Of a DNA stretch of 64,000 nt, positions 54,875 through 64,000 are shown in pieces. Source of the DNA: Rostrohypoxylon terebratum (Eukaryota > Ascomycota > Sordariomycetes > Xylariales > Hypoxylaceae); contig MU385896.1 of the NCBI GenBank assembly GCA_022497145.1, positions 1 to 64,000 on the forward strand, given 5' to 3'. The position numbers and the translations under genes were made by a program. The notes under the pieces are model-generated. The model ran no database searches, was not told the origin of the DNA, and saw only the letters and a list, made by a program, of their open reading frames with translations. Every line of letters begins with the position of its first letter. Position 1 is the stretch's first letter.

Positions 54875-57800
54875 ATGGCGAATCCCGTGGGCGAGGATAG
54901 TTGGCTAGCTTATGTTGATGAAGAGAGTCGTCACGCCAATGATCTTGACTCGCGTGTCAAGGTTGTCGAACTCTTCAAGAAGGCCGTCTCCTCTGAGCCC
55001 GGAAGTTTGAAGATCTGGTTAGCCTACTGCGAGTGGTTTTGGTCGCTCTTCACCGATTGCCAATCGAGCGAGGCCGGATGGCCCGAGGAGGAGCAGCAGC
55101 TAGGACGCGAACTATTCTCCTTTGATGTTGCCCTAAGTCTTTGGAGCGAGGGTTATGACGCTATCAAGTATCGCATCAATGACAGCCATGAATTCTGGAA
55201 CCGCTGGGTCTCGATCGAGCTCGAACAGCTAGCTAGGACGAGAACTCCCGTTGGTGTTAAGCGCATCTCGCACCTCTTCCGCGACCGTCTCCAGGTCCCA
55301 CACTCTACCTGGGACAACACCTCGCAGATGTTTTCCAGTTTCCTAAGCACGTACAATAACGCCGCCTACGAGACCGAATTCAAGGAGATGACTGCGAGTG
55401 CACAGGATGCCAAAGCCGCCTACGAGGCACGCGAACCGTTTGAGCTGAAGCTGAACAAGGTTACCAAGGCCGGTGACCAAGAATCGCAGAAGACTGTTAT
55501 GAAAGAATACCTAGATTGGGAGATGTCGCAGATCAAAAAGACGAGGAATCCCGTGCTAGCTGTCTCGTTATGCCTCGGGTTGTTTGCGAGAGTGCTAAGC
55601 GGCATATTCGCTTTCGACGACGACGCGTGGAGCGATGCGGCCGTATACCTGTCCACCATACAGCACCGAGCCAGGACGTCGCAGGTCCAGTTGCCCGTGC
55701 CTAACCTACTGGATTTCTACCAGCGAGCTACCTCGCACTGCCCGTGGTCCGGCCCTCTCTGGTCACGATACATCCTCACGGCCGAAGAAGCTGGCTGGTC
55801 GTTTCACAATGTCGAGTCGATCAAGCATGCTGCTACGAACACGAAGGCCCTGGATAAGAACGGCATGACTGGCATCCTGGATATGTACACTGCCTGGTGC
55901 GGCTTCTTGAAGCGAACGGCCATGGACCCCAACGCGCCCGAGGATGCCGCCGATGTCGCCGAAGTTGGCTTGTTGGCCGCGCTGGAGGATGTCGACCTGT
56001 GGGGAAGGCGGCTTTATAAAGACGCGTACCGGGGAGATCCTAACTACAGATTACAGCGTATCCTCATCCAATATCTCACTGAAGTCAAGGGGGAGATTGA
56101 CGAAGCGCGAAGTCACTGGGACCGTATGGCTAGCCAGTCTCTGCTTGCCGACAGCTACGATTTCTGGCTTAACTACTACTTGTGGGAGATGGTCATCTAC
56201 TCTTCTAAGCCGAAACCTCGGAGCCCCACCCCGGCTACCCCGGTAGGTAGTACTGCGAAGGTCTTGCGGGTTCCTGGCGTGGCTACCGGCGTCCTAGAAC
56301 GCGCCATCGCAAGATCGACGCTCGACTGGCCCGAGCGGGTTATGGAGGTCTATCTTCAGCATTGTAACGACTACGAGAGACCCGAGGTCCTCCATCATGC
56401 CCTTGACCTGGTGTATAAGGCTCGGCAAGAGGTTGCCAAGCGCCGCGAGCGAGAGAGCGCCGAAGCTGCCGCCGCTTACGCCACCCAGGTGCAACAGGCG
56501 CAGCTGGCGACCCCCGACGAGCCTGTTGGGGATGGCCCCATACCCCTGTCACCTTCTGGATTCAAGAGAAAACGAGAACTTACACCAGGTGACACGTCGC
56601 AGGGCGTGACGAAGCGAGTGAAGAGCGTGGAAATCGACGGCGCCGAGAACGAACAGCATCTCAAGCGTGACAGGGAAAATACTTCTGTCATGGTCACAAA
56701 CTTGCCAGCCGATGCGACGCTGACGGCCATTCGCAAGTACTTCAGAGAGTATGGACATATCAACAACGTGGACCTTCGTAGGGAGGCAGATGGCGAATCT
56801 AGTTCCGTCCTAATAGAATTCAGATCTACGGAGGATGTGAAGTCGGCTCTCCTACGAGACCAAAAATATTTCGCCCACAACCAGATCAGCGTTCGATCGG
56901 GTACCGGCCTGACACTCTTCGTGTCTAATTACCCCCCCGCCGCAGACGAGGAATATATCCGCGCCCTATTCAAGGATTGCGGCGAAGTCTTCAGCGTTCG
57001 CTTCCCGTCTCTCAAATTCAATACCCATCGTCGCTTTTGTTACGTCTCGTTTAGTGACCGAGAATCTGCTTACAGGGCGACGCTGCTCGATGGAAAGGTC
57101 TTAGAGGACCGGTATAAGCTGCAGTCAAAGTACTCCGATCCGTCGCACAAGAAAGACCGCGAGGGAGCCGTCGCAGAAGCACGTGAAGTCCGAGTAAAAA
57201 ATGTCGACTCCTCCGCAGACGAGAACGACCTCCAAGACGTGTTTAGCAAGTACGGCAAGGTCACTAATGTGCGCATAGTCAAAAACATGGGTGGAAAGAG
57301 TGTCGGTACTGCTTACGTGGTATTCGAGACGAGAGAGGAAGCGGAGAGGGCTCTCCAACTCGACAAGACCAAGTTCAAGTCTCGGATCCTTCTTGTAGAA
57401 TTAAGCAAAGAGACGAACTTCAAGCCCTTCGCTACGAATCGAGGCGATCGAACCTCTCCGTCGCCCGCTCCTAGCGGAAATGGTGACATAGCAATGGCTG
57501 ATGGTCTCAGCGAATCTAACAGCGGCGGTTCTAAGCCAACTCGCAAGGAGATACAGCAACGCACGATCGCTGTCTGGAATGTACCGGACACCGTCAATGA
57601 CGCGCGCGTTCGGGCCGTTGTCGAGAATTATGGTGAGATTGTGAAGCTTGTGCTGCGACCTGATCATCAAGGTGCCATAGTCGAGTTTAAGGATGCCGCT
57701 ACGGCTGGGCGTGCGGCGTTAGGTCTAGAAGGATCCGAGATCGTACCCGGCCGCGGGATTCATACCGGCAGCGTGGACGAACTTTTCAAGCAGACAAGTG

Positions 57801-58135
57801 AGAAGAGACAGGACAAAATTGTCACGGGCAAAGGCAAGCCCGCTAATCATAAAGGAGGAATCAAGGAGACGGGTTTCATGCCACCTGTTCAGACCGTTCG
57901 GAGACCAGTTCCCCGAGGTCAGGGCGGGCCGAAGCGAGGACTGGGATTCGTGGCGTCGAAAAAGGATGATAGCAAGGATAATCACGGCGCAGATGTAGAC
58001 GGAACGGCCCCCGCAGTAAAGCCGAAGAGCAATGCCGATTTCAAGGCCTTGTTCCTCAAGTCGGGAAATGGACACGATGTTGGCAAAGAGGGAAGCACCG
58101 GTACCGCCCATAATCAGGCGAACGGGCACAATTAA
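54875..58135 (+). CDS. prp24: U6 snRNP assembly factor Prp24 (SART3-like)
   Basis: A single exon of 1086 codons. Prp24/SART3 anneals U6 to U4 snRNA and recycles U6 snRNP in the nucleus. Residues 1-540 are HAT helical repeats (KIWLAYCEWFWSLF, EFWNRWVSIELEQ, SHWDRMASQSLLADSYDFWL). Four RRMs follow: about 605-675 (VMVTNLPADATLTAIRKYF), 680-755 (LFVSNYPPAADEEYIRALF), 770-845 (VRVKNVDSSADENDLQDVFS) and 895-965 (IAVWNVPDTVNDARVRAVV). The C-terminus holds the LSm-binding motif (NADFKALFLKSG, about 1050-1063), which contacts the Lsm2-8 ring. HAT repeats plus four RRMs follow the fission-yeast/SART3 plan, whereas budding-yeast Prp24 lacks the HAT part. The ATG at 54875 is preceded by an A-rich leader. 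It converges on the helicase gene. Confidence 0.93.
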   Translation: MANPVGEDSWLAYVDEESRHANDLDSRVKVVELFKKAVSSEPGSLKIWLAYCEWFWSLFTDCQSSEAGWPEEEQQLGRELFSFDVALSLWSEGYDAIKYRINDSHEFWNRWVSIELEQLARTRTPVGVKRISHLFRDRLQVPHSTWDNTSQMFSSFLSTYNNAAYETEFKEMTASAQDAKAAYEAREPFELKLNKVTKAGDQESQKTVMKEYLDWEMSQIKKTRNPVLAVSLCLGLFARVLSGIFAFDDDAWSDAAVYLSTIQHRARTSQVQLPVPNLLDFYQRATSHCPWSGPLWSRYILTAEEAGWSFHNVESIKHAATNTKALDKNGMTGILDMYTAWCGFLKRTAMDPNAPEDAADVAEVGLLAALEDVDLWGRRLYKDAYRGDPNYRLQRILIQYLTEVKGEIDEARSHWDRMASQSLLADSYDFWLNYYLWEMVIYSSKPKPRSPTPATPVGSTAKVLRVPGVATGVLERAIARSTLDWPERVMEVYLQHCNDYERPEVLHHALDLVYKARQEVAKRRERESAEAAAAYATQVQQAQLATPDEPVGDGPIPLSPSGFKRKRELTPGDTSQGVTKRVKSVEIDGAENEQHLKRDRENTSVMVTNLPADATLTAIRKYFREYGHINNVDLRREADGESSSVLIEFRSTEDVKSALLRDQKYFAHNQISVRSGTGLTLFVSNYPPAADEEYIRALFKDCGEVFSVRFPSLKFNTHRRFCYVSFSDRESAYRATLLDGKVLEDRYKLQSKYSDPSHKKDREGAVAEAREVRVKNVDSSADENDLQDVFSKYGKVTNVRIVKNMGGKSVGTAYVVFETREEAERALQLDKTKFKSRILLVELSKETNFKPFATNRGDRTSPSPAPSGNGDIAMADGLSESNSGGSKPTRKEIQQRTIAVWNVPDTVNDARVRAVVENYGEIVKLVLRPDHQGAIVEFKDAATAGRAALGLEGSEIVPGRGIHTGSVDELFKQTSEKRQDKIVTGKGKPANHKGGIKETGFMPPVQTVRRPVPRGQGGPKRGLGFVASKKDDSKDNHGADVDGTAPAVKPKSNADFKALFLKSGNGHDVGKEGSTGTAHNQANGHN

Positions 58136-59338
58136 AGAGGAAGGTGGACGTCAAATACGAGTCTCGTCTCGTATGACGGATACATACCACAATACATAAC
58201 ACGCATACGACCAAAAAGGTGGTCAGGTGATAATAGGAGCATATTTTCGGCGTGGGAGATCGAGTAACGATGGTCGATCGAGTTGAAATTTCTTCCTTGA
58301 TACCCCCGGCATTGATGTTAATTACGTTTCGTGGAGCAAGAATGACATAGTGAAGACAGACACGTTTGGGCGAAGTAAAAGAATTAAAAGGGGGGGTAAG
58401 GGGGCATGAGGTTTATTGGGTAGGCATGGCATTATGGCATCAACCATCATCATCACCACCATCATCATCATTACATCGGTCTGCGTTTTTCTTAATTTTT
58501 TTTTTCGCGGTTGCAGCTTCGTTTCGGTTTTACATGGGTCTGACCAAATGACAGAAGTGGAATGAATAAGCAAGGGGATTTTTTTTCTTTCTTTTTTCAC
58601 CTCATTTGGTCGGCTCGGCGTTTTGGAGGAATTTTCATCTAGTGCCATTGATTACCTATTCAAATCAATAATCGCTTGCTTTCCCCCTCAAGAATGGGGC
58701 TGCGCATGTGTACGCGCCGATTATTCGAGAAGCCGAGATCGAAGCTACGAAATGAAAATGAACGAGTATGTAGTGTTTAATCTACACCTTTTGTCTAGGT
58801 GTTCAGACAGACTCATAGCCTGTGTATTGCGAAAATCAACTAACCTAGTTGAATCGAGTATGGAGTCGCATTTGTCATTTCATGCATTGCCATCTTGTAG
58901 GGCCTATGAGTACCGCCTAGTCGCCTCGTCATCTCACGATGCTTCTATTGGCTAGCTGCTCACTGCATAGTATGGATATAAAGTAAGCTTTCTCTGGCCT
59001 TAGAAAACCCACATGCAGACCGGCCGATTGAACGGGTAGGGAGTAAGAACGGAGAGAGAAATAGCTAATTTGGTCCCGAAAACAGATACTAACCCTCTCT
59101 TCAACCCAGCCTTCGCCCTGTTATTAAAAAAACCTCGTACCAAGATGCGATACGAGAAGGGTATCCATATCCACGTGCTCACGTAGTCGCGCAACCAAAG
59201 TGACCGCACCTATTCCCGCGATGAAGAAGCGAGAAAAATACACCCATCCACATTCCGATACCCTGTACACGATGGGCTCTACTCCCCCCTCCGCAACATA
59301 TCTACGGCCCTAGAATAGCAACACGTGGCGGTGGCACC
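58136..59338. other. Convergent intergenic prp24/helicase
   Basis: 3' flanks of two convergent genes, with a CATCATCACCACC repeat near 58440-58475 and T-runs (58495-58506, 58580-58596). No gene is seen. Confidence 0.5.
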
Positions 59339-62300
59339 CTAAGCCTTGACGCCGAAATCTTGGCTGAAGACGCGTTGCCACGCATCGAGCCACTTTTCCT
59401 GCTGCGCCGTGAGCAACTTTCCCGGCATGCGGAACGAGCGCGTCATGAGGTCGCGCAGGCGCGTGCGGAGCGCCTTGATCACGAGGAGCGTCTTCCAATC
59501 GGGTACGCTGAAGCGAGCGCGGTTGCCGTCGAGGACAATGACCCCCGCGTACATCTATTTATTCAATCAGCTCGGTTCCGTACGTCAATGAGGGGTGAGG
59601 GGGTGAATGAATGCTTACGTCGATACGCACATCGCCGCATAGTAGGGCGATAGCGAAGTTTTCGACGGCCGTAGTCTCGTGGGCGTTGAGGAACCTAGCA
59701 CGCGTCAGTGTGTATCTATTTGCGACTAACAGTGCTTCCGAAGATCGGCGACTTACTGTTTAGACTGCATGATATGGTAATATGACAGCCATTTCAGCTC
59801 CATGTGTCCCTTGTTGACGCTCGATGGATGTAAGCTGATGCTTTGATTATTGCCAACATTACGAAAACCCCTTCCCTCGCGCACCAGGAGCTTCGGATAG
59901 AAACTCCACGAGATCACCGATGCCGAGATGACGTCATTGTCGCTGTTGACGTTAACGCGCTGAGGAAGTTCGTAGAATTGTCGTCTCCGATTGGAGTACC
60001 GCAATCTGTTAAGAGTGCGGCGCTCCTCGTCCGTGAGCTGCAAGAAACCCGAATCCGCGAGCGCAACTAACAGTTGACCCTTCAGGTCTTCGATGTTGGA
60101 CAATGTCTGCGAAGATAGGTAATTCCTCTTGCAGTATGTGAAATCGCTAGTAGAGGTCTGACATATTTTCTTCCAACCGAGATAGGCATTGTATACGGTC
60201 AGCAGGTCGGAGTCGCCTCTCCTGAAAGCCTTGCGGGTCTGATCTGCTTGGCTTCTCTGACCAAACGGTGCCGTGAATGGCGATTTGGATGATAGGATAG
60301 CTGCTACGGTTATAGCCATGTCGAGACACCTGAAAATTGTGCCTTGGAGAATGAGCTTGCCAAGGAACACATCGAGAGGTAATCTTGCCAATTGATGGCC
60401 CAAGGGCGTGAGCTCCTCGGTATTTGTGAGGGCTCGTACGTCAACGAGGGCGTCGATAGCCCGACGGATGTTCTTTGCGGATGGCGCGTCCAGGGCTTCT
60501 CCCAAGGTCTCCTCGATTCCACCTATCTTGCATATCTTGACGCGGATCGCTAAGTCCTGTAAGGAGAGCCGGAGCATCTCAGGCGTCTGCTGATCGCTCA
60601 TCAGATGATCATGGCGATACTTCGTAAACAAGTGAAAACAGAGGCCCTCCTGGACGCGTCCTGCTCGGCCGCGCCTTTGTTTGGCATTTGCTTTTGAGAT
60701 GAAGGTGTCGATTAGACGCGAGAGCTGCCTCCTCTCGTCAAACCTCATCTCGCGGTGTTTTCCGGTATCAATGACGCAAGTTACGTCTGGAATTGTAATA
60801 CCCGTCTCCGCAATGTTCGTAGCTAGTACGATTTTTCTCACCCCTTCGGGCGGAACTAAAAAGGCTCGCTCCTGGTCTTCGGTAGCGATAGTGGAATGGA
60901 GAGGGAATATCTCCCAGGCGAATTGGAAGAAGGGTTCCCCGAGCAGGGCGTCGTTCAAGTTTCGAATCTCAGCTATACCGGGAAGGAACACCAATATTGC
61001 TTTGCTGTAGTTCGTGTAGTTAGGATCGTTGGCTACTCGGACGATTAGCTGCACGATGAGCTCGTAATCGATTTGATATTCGTCGATCTGCGAGATTGTA
61101 TGTCGAGTTCTAGAGGAGTATTGCTTCAAGTCCTTGATAGCGGCTGCGCTCGAGTTCGAATCAGCCGTGTCGATTTCTGCTGGGTCATCGTCCAGGTCGG
61201 TCATCTTTTCTTGGCTAACTTGGCTAGGGACATAGCCGGTAATCTCAAGAGCGTCTTCTAAAAATTTTTCCTGCACCGGGAACGTCCGACCGGGTACGGT
61301 AAGGACGGGCGCACGTCCCAGGTAGTTGGAAAATCTCTCTGCATCAACCGTCGCCGACATTAGTACGACTTTGAGGTCTTTTCTGCGCACGAGTAGTTTC
61401 TTGAGAACGATAAGCAAGAAGTCGGAGTCGATCGAACGTTCGTGGACTTCGTCCAGAACAAGATGAGTGATTTCGCGAAGTTCGTTAGAGCCCTCGAGCA
61501 TCCTCATTACGATACCCGTGGTAGCATAGACAAGCCGCGTCTCTTTCGACGTGTTGGCTTCTAGACGGATAGAATAACCTACGAGGGATCTCGAAGTGCC
61601 GAGATCACCTCTTCCTTCGCCAAGTTCCTCACTGACGCGACGGGCCAAGGATACGGCAGAGATACGCCGCGGTTCCGTACAATATATTTTACACGGTCGG
61701 CCTAATGATAGTTGGTGTTCCAGCAGGAACGACGGCACTTGTGTGCTCTTACCGCTGTGCCACGTAGTCAGCGAGGCCGAACATCTCAGTCTGTAGACTT
61801 TAACTTACCATCCTGTCTCACCGCAGATGATGACAATTTGCTCATTCTCGACAGCGTTGAGAACACGATCTCTAAATTGCCACATTGGGAGTTGTGATCG
61901 AAATCGCTGGGAAATATTAGAAAAATCTCATCAAGTGAGGTATAGAGAATACTGACTAGCATAGCTTGAAACCTCGGTGTACTCGACTTCTCGGCCCATA
62001 TTCTCTGATAATATTCCGGGCACAGAGCATGCGTGACCCCCCTCTCTAGGCCGGAATCGTCGGCCGCCTCATTCGCGTTGCGTTGAGACCCACGTCCCCT
62101 AAAGGCGCCTTGAAGTAGAACGCCATCCTCGAGGTCTTGATCCTGCTTCCGTCGGACCATTGCTCGGATATCTTTGATCGCTGACCGGTCTGCCGCGTCC
62201 GCGCGACTTTTCTTTTCCTCCACGAGCTCGGACCAGAACTCTCTCCAGACCTGCGGTAACCTCATGAATACCTTCTCCTCTTTCGTAGACCCGAATACGA

Positions 62301-64000
62301 CGAACAGTGCCAGAGTAGCGATATACGCCTCGGATTGTTTCGAATCAGGGGTTGCGATAGAGGTCATTTGAAAGAGGAATTGCTGAGGAGTGATGACGCT
62401 GTCGATGGACCGAATGGTAGGGGCGGGTATTAGCTCCTGAGGCTTAGACCACTGGATAGAGACTAGGTGGCGGTGGGAATACGGGTTCTCGGACACTGTC
62501 TGGTATACGATCTTGACGGAAGAATCTCTTGACCGGCAAGCTTCCTCGAGAGCACGCATCGGACTGACGCCTGTCCATTTGCCAAAATCGCGAATCGTGA
62601 TTTTTATACCATCGGCTCCGTTGATGACGTTGGTTGTCTTGCCTGTTGCAGGGTCGACCTCCTGAACGGGAAGGCTTGCAAAGAGGTCTGAGAGAGCTTG
62701 GTCGTCGTCGGCATCGTCCTGTTGCAAAATTTCCGCAGCGATCCGCTCGGCTTCTCTGGCGACTTCGTCGTCGTCAGATGCGGCTTCCTGAGCTGCTTCT
62801 TCCTTGGCCTGTTCCTCGGCTCTTTTCTTAGCCGCAAATGCTTTTTCTAATTCTATCCTGTTGGCCCTCCACGTTTGCTCGGCAGCAACCTTGTCAAACA
62901 GGACGTCCTGTTCTATTTTATCAATTTTGGCGAGAAGTTTTGCCTCTTCGAGGTCATCGCCTGGCGATTCCGGAGTAACCTGTCTTATACCGTTCGGGCC
63001 ATGATTCTTGGTTGGTTTCCCCCTTTTGTTATCTTGCTGCGGTCGTTGGATTTCGAAAAGTTTCGCCCTGGTCTCGAGATAAGCTGGGATCAGATCATCA
63101 GGTTCGATCTCGTCGTGACAGACGATGGTGACTTTCTTTGAAGCAGCCCCTTTTAGACTTGTAGGTCCATTCTTTGGTTTCGGCAGATTATTCACCTCTA
63201 AGAGACGCGGAGTGTTGGCACCGGAGGGCAAGGGGCTATCCAGCGGCGTATCTATTTGCGACTTTGAGGTGTTGCCTTTGTAATCGTAGTCATGAAGTTC
63301 GTCTCTTGTACATTCGCGTGCAAGCCAGTCTAATGCTTCCTCCAGACCCCATATGGTATCTCTGACAGCGCCTGTGATGCGCGAAGCAATGTCAAGAACG
63401 TACTGTATGACACCCTTGACCTTTTCCTCGGAAAAGCCGACGGCTGCCAGGGTCTGCTGCAGGGTCCATAACCTAATTACCAAATCTTCTTCTGGAGGCA
63501 TCTTGCCGTTGCCGTTACTACTCGTGCCGTCTGCTGTGAGAGACGACGCGCCGTAACGGTTCTCAGCCTGGATCATATCCATGATATGATCCATCAGCTC
63601 TTGAGGTAGCCATTTTCTCGTATTTAAAGACTCTGCTTGTCCACGAAGAAGTCGACGATCGGTCTCGAGCCTGGACTTTTGTCTTTGGACATCTCTCTTT
63701 ACTTTTTGTGCATATTTCTCTACAAGAAGCTGCAGTTCTGATTCTTCGAGCTGCCTCTCGAATTCTTCGGGAGTTAAGGATTGTTTGTGGTGGGAAGTAG
63801 AAGTGGAGGTGGAAGTGGTAGTAGTAGTTGTTTTGTCGGAGTTAGGATTTGATGGTGGGGCATTAGCATTTGAATTTGAATTTGAATTTGAATTTAAATT
63901 TCCATTTGAGTTTGCATTTTTGGGATCGCGAGAAAACGAAGTTGGAGGGGCATTGGAATCGACCTTTCCTCCTTCTGTCCCGGTTGGAACCGGCTCGTTG
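59339..64000 (-). CDS. DEAH-box RNA helicase, DHX29/DHX57 type (5' partial)
   Basis: The window cuts the gene at its 5' side; the frame is open at 64000. Exons are 64000-61957, 61906-61809, 61754-59757, 59694-59619 and 59554-59339, about 1,477 codons here. The N-terminal part has an Asn/Ser/Thr low-complexity stretch, a coiled coil, a UBA-like region (LWTLQQTLAAVGFSEEKVKG) and a dsRBD-like region. The helicase core holds motif I GETGCGKST (split by an intron), Ia CTEPRRISA, II DEVH, III SATVDAE, V NIAETGITI and VI RRGRAGR; the HA2 and OB-fold domains follow, with YCKRNYLSSQTL and GHMELKWLSYYHIMQSKQF. Yeast YLR419W and human DHX29/DHX57 share this plan; DHX29 acts in translation initiation. 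The assignment within the group is uncertain. Confidence 0.9.

Overview
The window is nuclear DNA of a filamentous ascomycete (Pezizomycotina, probably Sordariomycetes). The evidence is many short introns (about 50-240 bp) with GTNNGT-type donors and CTRAY-type branch sites, a fungal alpha-factor receptor, a CFEM-domain membrane protein, the fungal-specific Som1 protein, and long gene-poor spacers filled with palindromic CCTAGG/TAGGTACC and TACATAGTA words. No ribosomal RNA or convincing tRNA gene was seen.

Layout: (1) 816-3115(-) is a secreted glycoside hydrolase family 2 enzyme in eight exons, followed by a 4.8 kb spacer. (2) 7941-18922 is a housekeeping block: rpb2(+), the pheromone receptor ste2(+), cpc-2/RACK1(-) with a U24-like C/D snoRNA in its last intron, and taf8(-). 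(3) 20650-21987(+) is an intronless leucine-rich-repeat protein kinase whose architecture and motifs match a family I know mainly from bacteria. (4) 21988-30482 is gene-poor and holds a broken Tc1/mariner-type transposon (about 23934-25482) and a MITE (25682-26051). (5) 30483-33467(+) is a 994-residue fusion of an isochorismatase-like, an AlkB-like and a GST-like domain. It converges on a poly-Q/AT-hook/FAR1-type DNA-binding protein (34347-35624, -). A hypothetical protein with an unresolved 5' end follows (36370-37062, -). (6) 37591-40706 groups three nuclear genes for mitochondrial proteins: som1, cytochrome oxidase subunit VIIa (cox9 type) and mrpl22; the last two are divergent and share one 471 bp intergenic region. 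(7) 41385-42682(-) is a CFEM-domain single-pass membrane protein. (8) 42683-54874 is a 12 kb stretch without a gene I can support, containing a second MITE and tandem repeats. (9) 54875-58135(+) is prp24 (SART3-like), converging on a DHX29/DHX57-type DEAH-box helicase (59339-64000, -) whose 5' end lies outside the window.

The genes do not form one pathway. Local themes are RNA metabolism (rpb2, taf8, cpc-2 plus snoRNA, prp24, helicase) and mitochondrial function (som1, cox9, mrpl22). The most unusual items are the bacterial-type LRR kinase, the three-domain fusion enzyme, the intronic snoRNA, a ste2 reading frame whose cytoplasmic tail lies in another frame, and the two TA-flanked MITEs. Exon boundaries were derived by hand from reading frame, splice consensus and family similarity; no expression data or database search supports them.
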